Positions 8,281 to 16,745 of a stretch of 64,000 bases of DNA are shown here, in pieces. The stretch spans positions 32,322 to 96,321 of the forward strand of contig DAOLIT010000007.1 of the NCBI GenBank assembly GCA_035328405.1, given 5' to 3'. The translations under genes were made by a program, and so were the position numbers. Within the stretch, counting starts at the first letter, position 1, and each line of letters starts with the position of its first letter. The notes beneath the pieces are model-generated. The model saw only the letters and a list, made by a program, of their open reading frames with translations. It made no database searches and was not told the DNA's origin. This DNA comes from JAEUKA01 sp035328405. GTDB taxonomy: Bacteria > Myxococcota_A > Polyangia > Palsa-1104 > JAEUJZ01.

Positions 8281-9084
8281 ATGCTTGGGGGTGTCCTGAA
8301 ACTCGAATGGGCTGAACGTTCTGTTGAGCGGCTTTTTTCGCTGCGCAAAGACGAAACGCGGATGCGCGCGGCTGTGTCAGCGGTGTGGATTTGGACAGCC
8401 GTTGCGGTGTTGCATCCGTTCTACCAAAGCGTCGGAAAGTTCTACCTTGCGAAACTGGGTTTTCCGTCGGCGCTGATGTATGTCACCTGCGCGTTTGAGT
8501 TTCTTCTGGGGGTTGTTGTTTTTCTGTGCAAACCGACCAAACAGCTTGTGTTTTTTCAGGCTCTTTTGGTGCTGTGTTTCTCGCTCATTCTGGCCGCTTC
8601 CGAACCCCTCCTTTTGGCGAATCCGTTTGGTGTTCTGTCCAAAAATTTGCAATTCCTTTGCATCCTTTGGGTGTCCTATGTTGTGGAAAAGGAGGGCGAA
8701 TTTTCGGAAAAAACACTGTCGATTCTGCGTTTGGGAATGGCATGCGTGTGGTTCACAGAGGGCCTTTTCCCCAAGCTCCTGTTTCAACAACAAATCGAGT
8801 TACAGATGGTTCCCCAATTGGGAATCACTTTTGTTTCTCCATCCGTCGCTGTTGGTTGTATAGGAATCTGCCAAATTCTGAGTGGATGTTTGGCTCTGTT
8901 GTTGAAAGGAACACCACTCCGTTTCGTGTTGTCTCTTCAGGCAGCGGCACTCCTTTTTCTTCCATTGGTGGTTGGTTTTCTGGTGCCATATCTTTGGGTT
9001 CACCCCTTTGGACCTTTTTCCAAAAATCTCCCCATTTTTGTCGGCACCCTGATCGTGAGGAAGCGATGTGGTGGCTTGTCCTGA
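8281..9084 (+). CDS. DoxX-like family membrane protein
   Basis: The 267-residue product has two related halves, each with a small four-helix membrane unit: residues 30-125 (VWIWTAVAVLHPFYQSVGKFYL, then LEFLL-type helices) and 145-250 (MACVWFTEGLFPKLLFQQ, then GICQILSGCLALLL). Each half contains the W-x-x-x-G/S-x-x-K arrangement typical of DoxX-like proteins (PF13781). Function is not established. The gene overlaps the next by 19 bases; DoxX-like and DUF2269 genes are often neighbours. An internal ATG at 8362 could also be the start, as the first 27 residues lie outside the recognisable family region. Confidence 0.7.
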   Translation: MLGGVLKLEWAERSVERLFSLRKDETRMRAAVSAVWIWTAVAVLHPFYQSVGKFYLAKLGFPSALMYVTCAFEFLLGVVVFLCKPTKQLVFFQALLVLCFSLILAASEPLLLANPFGVLSKNLQFLCILWVSYVVEKEGEFSEKTLSILRLGMACVWFTEGLFPKLLFQQQIELQMVPQLGITFVSPSVAVGCIGICQILSGCLALLLKGTPLRFVLSLQAAALLFLPLVVGFLVPYLWVHPFGPFSKNLPIFVGTLIVRKRCGGLS

Positions 9085-9536
9085 AAACCTGTCACGTCCT
9101 GTTTGCCATGCTGTATTTGGGAACCGGGCTCGGCAGCGCGTATTACAAACTTCGGGCCTTCGCGAGCCGCGACGTGCGAGCGATCGCGTTCGTGGACAAC
9201 GAGATTGTCCGCGCGGATTGGTTGTTTACGGTTCCATCGGGAATCGTCATGCCAGCGACGGGAGCAACGATGGTGTATTGGATCAAACTCCCGTGGACCA
9301 CATCGTGGGTCCTGGTTGCGTTCAGTTTGTGGACGGTGGCGGGTCTGTCGTGGATGTGGGCTGCGTGGCTGCAAATCAAGATGAAAACGTGGTCTGCGCA
9401 AGCGGCCCAAGACGGCAAACCGCTGTCTGCGGAATATGTGCGCGCGCAAACGCTTTGGATGTGGCTGGGGATACCGGCGTTTTTGGCCGCAGTGGCCACC
9501 GTGGCGGTGATGGTGTCCAAGCCGACGTTTTGGTGA
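9066..9536 (+). CDS. DUF2269 family integral membrane protein
   Basis: The 156-residue product contains four predicted membrane helices and starts with WLVLKTCHVLFAMLYLGTG, the K-x-x-H-V helix typical of DUF2269. Other landmarks are ADWLFTVPSGIVMPATGA, WVLVAFSLWTVAGLSWM and the final helix FLAAVATVAVMV. The ATG at 9066 is chosen because GAGG lies 6 bases upstream and the family homology begins there; it lies inside the end of the DoxX-like gene, so the pair is translationally coupled. The conserved histidine and the membrane setting suggest a redox or haem-related role, but this is speculation. Confidence 0.78.
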   Translation: MWWLVLKTCHVLFAMLYLGTGLGSAYYKLRAFASRDVRAIAFVDNEIVRADWLFTVPSGIVMPATGATMVYWIKLPWTTSWVLVAFSLWTVAGLSWMWAAWLQIKMKTWSAQAAQDGKPLSAEYVRAQTLWMWLGIPAFLAAVATVAVMVSKPTFW

Positions 9537-9608
9537 GTTGCCCGCCGATTGCAAATTCGTTTGACGGTTGGTGCATCGGCCTTTTAGCCTGTCGCGCCGC
9601 CGAGCTGT

Positions 9609-10610
9609 GTGCTCGTGCGTCTTTCCGACATGCGACCCGAATTGCTTTCTGAACTCTGTACCGGCGATGCGCTGTGGATTTTGCGGGCCGGGCTTTTTTT
9701 CGCGAACGACCCCCCACAAAACGCTGAACTTGTCAAGCGCCCCCTTTATGCGGAGCTCTGCGAGAAGGCTCGCGAACAAGCGCGCGACCTTTTGAATGTT
9801 GCGCCGGATGTGCTGAGGCAAAACATCGAGGAGATTCTGCTTCTTGACGGCGCGCCGCTGGGTTTGCAGTGGATGTTCGACAGCGACGTGCTGCGACACG
9901 TCTTGCCGGAACTTCACGCGACGGTGAATTTTTCACAAGAAGCTGGGCGACGGCACAAAGACGTGTGGGAACACACCAAGCAAGTGGTGTGGCAAGCCCC
10001 GGCGCGGCCTCTTTTGCGGTGGTCGGCGCTTTTGCATGACATTGGGAAAGTCAAAACGCGGGCGTATACCAGCGACGGAAAAGTCACGTTTCATCGGCAC
10101 AGCGAAGTCGGCGCAAGGTTGTTTGATGACCTGGCTCGTCGCTTTCGCTTCGACCGAGACAGTCACCGCACGCTGCGTTTTTTGATCCTTCATCATTTGC
10201 GCCCGAATGCGTATTTGCCGTCGTGGACGGATTCGGCGGTGCGGCGGTTTGCAAAGGAAATTGGGCCGCTTTTGCCCGATTTGCTCGATTTGTCTCGCGC
10301 GGACATCACCTCGCGTCGGCCCGGACGCAGGCAGCAGGGACTGTGCAACATCGACGAGCTTTCGTCGCGCGTGGACCAGATCGTCGCGGACGATGCCGTG
10401 GTGCCACCGTTGCCGAGTGGAATCGGGGACGAAATTATGCAGAAGTTTCGTTTGCCTCCGTCGCGACTCATCGGGGATTTGAAGAAGGAATTGCTCGCGA
10501 AAATCGAAGAGGGTGTGCTCGAGCGAGCGAGAGAGTCGGAATACTACATGCCGACGGTGGAAGAACTTCTGTCGATGCGCAACGAACCCCCATCGCCATG
10601 TTGCGAATGA
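9609..10610 (+). CDS. HD-domain protein related to the C-terminal part of CCA-adding enzymes
   Basis: The 333-residue product carries a metal-dependent HD phosphohydrolase core: H in WEHTKQV, the HD pair in LLHDIGKVKT (about residue 143), HRHSEVGARL and the later LILHHLRPNAYLP. The preceding region (LVKRPLYAELCEKAREQARDLLN... LLLDGAPLGLQWMFDSDVL) matches the neck of poly(A) polymerase/CCA transferases, but the nucleotidyltransferase head with its GGxxRD motif is absent. The product is therefore probably a stand-alone phosphohydrolase rather than a tRNA nucleotidyltransferase. A GTG at 9609 gives the longest version; the ATG at 9630 is equally possible. No strong ribosome site precedes either. 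Confidence 0.75.
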   Translation: MLVRLSDMRPELLSELCTGDALWILRAGLFFANDPPQNAELVKRPLYAELCEKAREQARDLLNVAPDVLRQNIEEILLLDGAPLGLQWMFDSDVLRHVLPELHATVNFSQEAGRRHKDVWEHTKQVVWQAPARPLLRWSALLHDIGKVKTRAYTSDGKVTFHRHSEVGARLFDDLARRFRFDRDSHRTLRFLILHHLRPNAYLPSWTDSAVRRFAKEIGPLLPDLLDLSRADITSRRPGRRQQGLCNIDELSSRVDQIVADDAVVPPLPSGIGDEIMQKFRLPPSRLIGDLKKELLAKIEEGVLERARESEYYMPTVEELLSMRNEPPSPCCE

Positions 10611-10649
10611 CGGTGCAGGGTTCCTTTTGCGGATGCGGTAAAAGTTGAT

Positions 10650-12275
10650 TTACTTCGCTGAAGCAGAAGTCGGTTTGGCAAAGGAAGGCGTCGCGCCGAA
10701 TTCCTCGATCACCTCGAGGATTTGCAACAGAAGTTCCTGTCTGGCCTCGAGGAACTGATCTTGTTCGGTCACTTGAAACCAGGCCGTGATTTCGATCGGA
10801 ATCGTGAAATCCGAGAGGCCGGTGAAGTGAACACGGACGACATCGGGCCACACCTTGGGATGATTCCGTACACATTTGACGAGCGCCTCGCGCAGGTTTC
10901 GCAGGCCGTCGGGTTTGAGCGCACAAATGACGGACAGCGACAAGAAAAACCGGGAACGATCGCGCGCTGCAATCGTCTCGATTTGCATGTCGGCGACTTT
11001 TCCGTTCGGAATCGTGACAACAGACCGCTCGGCGGTGCGGATTCTGGTCGAGCGCATGCCGATTTGCTCGACGGTTCCGACAACATCACCGAGGCGGACT
11101 TGATCGCCGATGCGAATGGGTTGATCGACGCTCAGCGTGACGCTGCCAAAAAAGTGTTCGAGCGTGTTTTTGGCGGCCAATGCGACAGCCAAACCGCCAA
11201 GGCCCAAACTGGCCATCACGCTCGTCAGTGACATTCCCAACTCAGACAAAATCAGCGCCGAGGCGATCGCAACAAGACCAATCCCGATCAGTTGTCGCAA
11301 AAGGGGCAAGACGCCGCGCAAACCAGGCCGGGCTTCCAGCCATTCGAGCAGGCGCGCTCGCGTCGTCAACACGTCGGCCACGCGCCACGCAATCCAACAC
11401 ACCGACACTTCAAACCCGATGCGAAGCAGGGCGCGAACGGGATGTGCGGCAAGCGGCGTCAAAAACAGAAGCGGCAAAAGCAGCCACGCGAACACCGACG
11501 AAAAAAGCAACCACAACGGCCCGCGTTGGCGTTCGATCAGGGCTTGGCCCGAGGAATGCGCGGACAGCAGTTTGCGCAAAATCGGTCGAAGCACCATCGA
11601 CAACGCAATGCCACCCAGGCAGCTCAACGCGAGCAGCAGCGGAAATGCGATCCACTGCCAATACGCAAGACCGAGCGGCCCGTGCTGAAGCAATCCCTCG
11701 GGCAGTGTTTCCAGCACAAAGTGGTCCTCGAGTCGCTCGTACCATTTGTCGATGTTTTCGACGGTCATTCGAGCAAACACCCAGCGTCGATCGCGCGGCG
11801 CACGCTGTCGTTTCAGGCGCAGCGGGTCTGCTCCAAACGGCGTCTCGATTCGTCCGATGACATCGTGGTCCTTGAGGCCATCGTTTTGGTTGCCGCTGGG
11901 CGAATCGGAAATTTTTGCGAGGGCTTCGGGAGACAGGTCTATCCGTCGCTCCATCACAGCCGCGAGTTTTCGGGCCTTTTCCGCCGCGTCATCGACGTTC
12001 GAGGACGCATTCGGAATGGCCTCGGCAGCTCTGTGGTAATCGCCGGTTCTGGAGTAGGCGATGAATCGTTCGACCGCTCGACGGGGCGTGTCCAGGTCGT
12101 CATCGGAATCTCTGTCGTCTTCCACCTCGGAAGTCGAGCCGGCGACGGTGGGAATCGGCGGTTGGGTTGGCGCTTTTTCGGGTCCGGCGTGCGCGAACGG
12201 TTCGGAAAAAAGGGCCAAAAAGCTCGCAGACAGAACAAGGGGCAGCCAAGACCCCCAAAAGACACTTTTTCGCAT
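10650..12275 (-). CDS. MscS-family mechanosensitive ion channel
   Basis: The product (541 residues from the ATG at 12275) begins with a signal peptide, then a periplasmic region of about 150 residues with an acidic low-complexity stretch (EVEDDRDSDDDLDTP). Membrane helices fill about residues 190-365 and end in the pore helix GMSLTSVMASLGLGGLAVALAAKNTLEHFFGSV, which holds the Gly/Ala pattern of TM3. The cytoplasmic beta domain follows (QPIRIGDQVRLGDVVGTVEQIGMRSTRIRT, VTIPNGKVAD). This is the architecture of larger MscS relatives that release solutes under osmotic down-shock. The in-frame ATG 36 bases upstream is less likely because the signal peptide would begin with a polar extension. Confidence 0.88.
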   Translation of the reverse strand: MRKSVFWGSWLPLVLSASFLALFSEPFAHAGPEKAPTQPPIPTVAGSTSEVEDDRDSDDDLDTPRRAVERFIAYSRTGDYHRAAEAIPNASSNVDDAAEKARKLAAVMERRIDLSPEALAKISDSPSGNQNDGLKDHDVIGRIETPFGADPLRLKRQRAPRDRRWVFARMTVENIDKWYERLEDHFVLETLPEGLLQHGPLGLAYWQWIAFPLLLALSCLGGIALSMVLRPILRKLLSAHSSGQALIERQRGPLWLLFSSVFAWLLLPLLFLTPLAAHPVRALLRIGFEVSVCWIAWRVADVLTTRARLLEWLEARPGLRGVLPLLRQLIGIGLVAIASALILSELGMSLTSVMASLGLGGLAVALAAKNTLEHFFGSVTLSVDQPIRIGDQVRLGDVVGTVEQIGMRSTRIRTAERSVVTIPNGKVADMQIETIAARDRSRFFLSLSVICALKPDGLRNLREALVKCVRNHPKVWPDVVRVHFTGLSDFTIPIEITAWFQVTEQDQFLEARQELLLQILEVIEEFGATPSFAKPTSASAK

Positions 12276-12376
12276 GGTTTCTAGCATCCGAAACCGAACG
12301 CCAAACCTCAACGGAAACGCTTTTCTCGTCGGAAAATGCGCGCGGGCGATGACGGAATCCCCAAAGGCTTGCGATA

Positions 12377-13333
12377 GTGCTTTGCGTGCGTGGCAACAAC
12401 GCTTCCTGCGATTTTTGGGTGGTGACTTCGTATTTCAATCCAGCGAAATATGAGTCTCGGCGACGAAACCATGCGCAGTTTGTAAAATCTCTTTTACAGC
12501 AAGGCGTGCCGTGTCTGACCGTCGAGTGCGCGCTTTTGGACCAACCGTTTGAACTGCCGCCGCATCGGGATGTGTTGCACGTTCGAGCCCAGTCGGTGCT
12601 GTGGCACAAAGAACGGCTCATCAACTTGGCGGTCGAGAAACTGCCGAATACGTGCCGTTTTGTGGCGTGGGTAGACGCGGATGTGCTGTTTGCAGACGGA
12701 GATTGGCCCAAACGAACGCGCGAGCTGTTGAAACAGCATGTCGCCGTGCAGCCTTTTGAAACGGTCTCATGTTTGCCCAAAGAGGCATCTTTCCCGAACG
12801 CTTTACCGACGCAAACGCAGGCGGGTTTTGCGGCCAAAGTGACGGTGGACAAAAGCGTGCTTCAAGCAGGTCGTTTCGATGCGCACGGCCACACAGGTTT
12901 CGCTTGGGCAGCCCATCGCACCCTGTGGGAAGAGGTAGGTCTATACGAAGCCTGCGTCGTCGGGAGCGCCGATCACCTGATGGCGCATGCGTTTTTGCTC
13001 GAGCCGGATTCGCCGTGCGTGACGCGACTTGTTGGAAAGGACGCGGCACATCATAGGCATTTTGTCAAGTGGTCGGCACGGCTGGCTGCGTTTGCCGAGC
13101 GGCACGGGCTTTCTGGCGTCGGCTTTGCGCCGGGTGTGATCGCTCACCTGTGGCACGGCGAGTTGTCCGACCGTCGGTATTTCGAGCGAAACCAGAAACT
13201 CAAAGCCTTGGATTTTGATCCCGAACGCGATCTGATTTCGGCGCCAGGTGAGCCTCTGCGTTTGCGTGAACCAGCGGGCGCGCTGGCCGATTTTTTGGCG
13301 GGCTATTTCGCGTCTCGACGAGAAGACGGATGA
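12377..13333 (+). CDS. GT-A type glycosyltransferase-like protein
   Basis: The 318-residue product starts with a strand reading FWVVTSYFNPAKYESRRRN and holds a DxD motif in FVAWVDADVLFADGDW (about residue 97), the nucleotide-sugar and metal site of GT-A enzymes. A later segment, GHTGFAWAAHRTLWEEVGLYE, resembles the acceptor loop of galactosyltransferase-like enzymes. A C-terminal HLWHGELSDRRYFERNQ motif recurs in this family. Substrate unknown. The gene lies between a channel gene and two further glycosyltransferases on the opposite strand, 7 bases from the next stop (convergent). The GTG at 12377 is the only upstream start and has no clear ribosome site. Confidence 0.65.
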   Translation: MLCVRGNNASCDFWVVTSYFNPAKYESRRRNHAQFVKSLLQQGVPCLTVECALLDQPFELPPHRDVLHVRAQSVLWHKERLINLAVEKLPNTCRFVAWVDADVLFADGDWPKRTRELLKQHVAVQPFETVSCLPKEASFPNALPTQTQAGFAAKVTVDKSVLQAGRFDAHGHTGFAWAAHRTLWEEVGLYEACVVGSADHLMAHAFLLEPDSPCVTRLVGKDAAHHRHFVKWSARLAAFAERHGLSGVGFAPGVIAHLWHGELSDRRYFERNQKLKALDFDPERDLISAPGEPLRLREPAGALADFLAGYFASRREDG

Positions 13334-13340
13334 GCGTGGA

Positions 13341-14315
13341 CTATGAGATTTGTGCGTGCGGTTTGGGCAGGCGCGAAAAGGCACGGCGTCTCTGCCACGC
13401 GGCGCGGGAAGCATCGACGAGCGAGTGCGCCAATTCCCAGGTTTCGTGCGGCGATTTGGGGACGGTGCGCAACGCATTTTGCAAATGCCGCGCGGCTTGC
13501 CGAAACTTGCCCTGCCCGAGCGCGAACGAAGCCCACGACAAATGCTGCGCACAACCGGTCAGCCGCGTTTCTTTGGGCAAAACAAGAGGCTCGGGCACGG
13601 GCAGGCCTCGACGGAGATACGTTTCGCGGACGACTTCGACTTTCAAGTCGGTTTGCTCGCTGGCGTGCGTGACGCAAGTGCTTTGAAAATGCTGTCGAAA
13701 CCGAAGCAACGGCTCGGGCAAATTCGCGAGGGAACCGACCTCGGCGAGACGCAAAAACAGGTCCAAATCCTCCACGAGATCGTATTTGGCCCGATAGCCA
13801 CCGATTTTTTCGACGGCGTCTCGTCGCATCATCGCCGACGGTTGCACCAGCGCCCAGCCGTAACCGCACAGAAGCTGCGCGTCGATTTCCGCATGTGTCA
13901 GGGCGACGGGCGGCGCTTTGATCGGCTGACCTTCTGGATCGACGACGACAATCGCGGAACCAAGGGCGACGCACTCGGGATGTTCTTTCATGTAGCGGAC
14001 CTGCCTGGCCAGCCGCTGAGGGTGGGAGATGTCGTCGGCATCCATACACGCGACCAGATCGGCTCGGGCCATCGACAGCACTTGGTTGCGCGTGGCGACG
14101 ATGCCTTCGTTTTTGCGCGACAAAAAACGGACGCGCCGATCTTCGACGGCCAATCGGCGCAAGATCATGGCCGAAACGTCCGTCGAACCGTCGTCGATCA
14201 CGATGAGTTCCAGGTCGCGCATCGTCTGACCCAAAATGCTTCCGGCGGCTTGTTCGACAAAACCGCCCGCGTTGAACACGGGCATCATCACCGACACGAC
14301 TGGTTTAGTGTCCAA
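13341..14315 (-). CDS. Family 2 glycosyltransferase
   Basis: The product (324 residues) begins PVVSVMMPVFNAGGFVEQA, the family 2 N-terminus, followed by LELIVIDDGSTDVSA, RNQVLSMARADLVACMDADDISHP (DxD at ADD) and the acceptor region GYGWALVQPSAMMRRDAVEKIGGY. It should add a sugar to a surface glycan or lipid carrier. The start is set at a TTG because a perfect CGGAGG lies 6 bases before it and the protein family begins exactly there; the reading frame stays open further upstream but inside the neighbouring gene. It overlaps the 3' end of the preceding glycosyltransferase gene by 11 bases, so the two form a coupled operon. Confidence 0.88.
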   Translation of the reverse strand: MDTKPVVSVMMPVFNAGGFVEQAAGSILGQTMRDLELIVIDDGSTDVSAMILRRLAVEDRRVRFLSRKNEGIVATRNQVLSMARADLVACMDADDISHPQRLARQVRYMKEHPECVALGSAIVVVDPEGQPIKAPPVALTHAEIDAQLLCGYGWALVQPSAMMRRDAVEKIGGYRAKYDLVEDLDLFLRLAEVGSLANLPEPLLRFRQHFQSTCVTHASEQTDLKVEVVRETYLRRGLPVPEPLVLPKETRLTGCAQHLSWASFALGQGKFRQAARHLQNALRTVPKSPHETWELAHSLVDASRAAWQRRRAFSRLPKPHAQIS

Positions 14316-16539
14316 GCTGTGCCTCCGTTTTGTTTTTCGACGACGAAACGACCCATTTTGAGAGCCGAAGGCCTTGTTGAAAAAGCTGTCGCGCAGCGAT
14401 GTATAGACGTGGATGCTTTCGCAGGGCTTGCTCGACGCGCAGGAGGTCAGAAAGCACCTGCGACACATTCGGCGGCAAGCTGGCGTGTTGTTGTTGCAGA
14501 AACAAACTGCGCGACAGAAGCAACGCGGGCCACAAATCAGGCCGTGTCGCGTGCCGATACGCCTCGAGGGTGGCTTTCTCGGCGTCGAATGAAACCGGGC
14601 GATGGTCCGACGGAATGTTCGTCAAGACTTCGGGCACAACGCGCAGCGAGTAACCCGACAGGAAAAGCCGCGAAAGAAACGCGCGATGGTCGCAACTCTC
14701 GTCGGAAAAGAAGCCCGAACCGGCTTTGAGCACAGCCGTTTTCACCATCCAATCGGGACCTCCTGCGCAATCGCGAAAAAAACCGGCGGCGGCGCAATCG
14801 CCAAGAGGCAAATGACGCGCCACCACCGATGTGTTTTGGGCTGCGGTCCAGCCGTCGATCTCGTCGGTGACAAACGTGAAACACTCGGCACTGGATTGGG
14901 CGGCAGCGCGTCCAAGCACCGAGATCGCGTCGGGCCGAGCCCACATTCCAAACAGGCGAACGAAGGCTTCCGAGCGCGCTTCCGTTTTTGCCCACAAAAG
15001 ACCCTCAGCCTCGGTCCAGGTCGGTTCTGTGCGAAATCGGACCTGGCCGGAACGATTCGGTGCCTGCGTCGGAAGATGCGTCGAAAACAGCGTTTCTGCA
15101 GCTTCCTGCGATAGGCCGACGAGTGCCCAAAACGATTCGGTCGGTTGTGGGGATAGGTGGGCAAAAGACGCAAGTTGTGCGCGCAGTTTTTCTCGACCAG
15201 CCTCGGTGCGAGCATCGGCAAAAACGAAAACAGCGACATCGCACGAAAGCGGCTGGGAAACGGTGTCTTGCGTGTCTTGTGCAAGTTCTGCGTGCCAGGC
15301 GACGACGCGCTGTTCGTTTCGCGTCGCGTCTTCGCTGGGTTTGGCACTCGCAAGACCGCGTTTCCAAACGTGGTTGAGTTTTGCGGCCAAACTCTCGACG
15401 GACAAGTCAAACAGAACCGTGTCCGCGTCTTCTTCTGCGACAAGCTCGGGAATTCCGCCGACGCGGCTTGCGACAAAGGGAATGCGGGCGTGCAAACATT
15501 CGAGGACGGTGTAGGGCGAATTGTCCGCCAGCGATGCCATGACAGCAACGCGACCTTCTTCAAACGGGGCGGCCAAGTACGCCAGCGCCTCGGCATGACT
15601 TTTGTCGGGCAAAACGGTTGTGCGAAAAGGCCATCTCGCGCTCCGTTCTTTCAAAAAATCCGTCGAGGCTTGGCCGGAAACGGTGCCCTCTTTCCCCAAA
15701 AACGTCACACGCAGGCCGGGCATCGTCGCTGCGTCCAATCGGTCGAGCGCGTCACAAAACAGCAGCAGACCCTTGCGCGGTTCCAGACGCCCAAAAAAGA
15801 CGTATTCGCGCACAGGTTGCGGCGCAAAGTCGGGCTTCTTCGTCGGCGTCGGCAACGTCGGCAATGGGGGCACGAGGTTTTGCGCAACAAACGTGTTTTC
15901 TGGCAATGACACGCCTTGCGATTGCAAAAAGTGCAGCATGTATTGGCTGGGGCTTAGCACCACGTCGGCCAGCTCGATGCTTTTGCGTTCCAGGAAATCC
16001 ATTTCGATTTCCCACAGCGCGTCGAGCGTTTCGTGGTTTTGCAGCTTGTGCCACAGAAGCGGACTGTGGGTGGTCACGCACACCGTCGTACCTTGGAACG
16101 CGAGACCGAGCCGCTTCGCGAGGCAAGAGTAGTAACCGCGCCCGTGCCATTCGTGAAAGTGAATCACGTCGAAGGCATGCTTTTTTAGCCACGCATACAC
16201 CTCGTAGGAGCGGAACAGATGATCTCCGTCTTTGTAAGGCAATGTGGGCGGCGGTAGGGGAACCAGCCGAATGCCTTTTTGTGCGTAGTCTCGGACCCAA
16301 TGGTCGAAGCTGTGCCGCTCGCTGTATTGCCCGGCGGAAAACAGGATGGTGACTTCATGCCCGGCTCGGTGAAGGCCCAGAGAAAGCGCGGTTTGCGCGG
16401 TTCCGATGCCTCCGTTGCGCGTGGGCCCGACGAGGTCGTCGGTCACAATGCACACCCGTGCGCGCTTTTTTGAGAGGAAGTCCGCGTCGAACAAAGGGAG
16501 ACTTGGGAATTGAGACAGCGACGGAAAATGTTTCGGCAT
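14305..16539 (-). CDS. Large two-domain glycosyltransferase: family 4 domain plus C-terminal GT-A-like domain
   Basis: The 744-residue product carries a GT-B fold family 4 enzyme in its first 420 residues. VCIVTDDLVGPTRNGGIGTA holds the donor-proximal Gly-Gly loop; FDVIHFHEWHG, EYVFFGRLEPRKGLLLFCDAL and VLECLHARIPFVASRVGGIPELV are the standard landmarks. After a linker, residues about 470-690 read like a degenerate family 2 domain (CDVAVFVFADART, CFTFVTDEIDGW, then GGPDWMVKTAVLKAGSGFFSDESCDHRAFLSRLFLSGY), followed by a helical tail. The ATG at 16539 is chosen since the sequence upstream is low-complexity and leads into the divergent HEAT gene. It lies upstream of, and overlaps, the GT2 gene. 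Probable role: building a surface polysaccharide. Confidence 0.8.
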   Translation of the reverse strand: MPKHFPSLSQFPSLPLFDADFLSKKRARVCIVTDDLVGPTRNGGIGTAQTALSLGLHRAGHEVTILFSAGQYSERHSFDHWVRDYAQKGIRLVPLPPPTLPYKDGDHLFRSYEVYAWLKKHAFDVIHFHEWHGRGYYSCLAKRLGLAFQGTTVCVTTHSPLLWHKLQNHETLDALWEIEMDFLERKSIELADVVLSPSQYMLHFLQSQGVSLPENTFVAQNLVPPLPTLPTPTKKPDFAPQPVREYVFFGRLEPRKGLLLFCDALDRLDAATMPGLRVTFLGKEGTVSGQASTDFLKERSARWPFRTTVLPDKSHAEALAYLAAPFEEGRVAVMASLADNSPYTVLECLHARIPFVASRVGGIPELVAEEDADTVLFDLSVESLAAKLNHVWKRGLASAKPSEDATRNEQRVVAWHAELAQDTQDTVSQPLSCDVAVFVFADARTEAGREKLRAQLASFAHLSPQPTESFWALVGLSQEAAETLFSTHLPTQAPNRSGQVRFRTEPTWTEAEGLLWAKTEARSEAFVRLFGMWARPDAISVLGRAAAQSSAECFTFVTDEIDGWTAAQNTSVVARHLPLGDCAAAGFFRDCAGGPDWMVKTAVLKAGSGFFSDESCDHRAFLSRLFLSGYSLRVVPEVLTNIPSDHRPVSFDAEKATLEAYRHATRPDLWPALLLSRSLFLQQQHASLPPNVSQVLSDLLRVEQALRKHPRLYIAARQLFQQGLRLSKWVVSSSKNKTEAQLGH
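14322..14327 (-). promoter_or_regulatory. Ribosome binding site that fixes a TTG start
   Basis: CGGAGG on the minus strand, 6 bases upstream of the TTG at 14315. It lies inside the last codons of the upstream gene and supports translational coupling. Confidence 0.75.
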
Positions 16540-16745
16540 GCGCCCCGCTGGTAGCACAGAAACAAAGCCCGCCACAACCGATGTTTTCGCGGGCACGATT
16601 TCCGGGAAAGACGGAGTTTTTGGAAAGCTTGCCTTTTCATCGGGCCTTTGGGCATGCTGTTTGGGCGGCGTGTGGTACGCCGCGACGGCGCGCTGCGGTT
16701 TCGCCGGTTCGCTGTCTTGCCCGAGCACACCGCCAGGAGTTCGCC

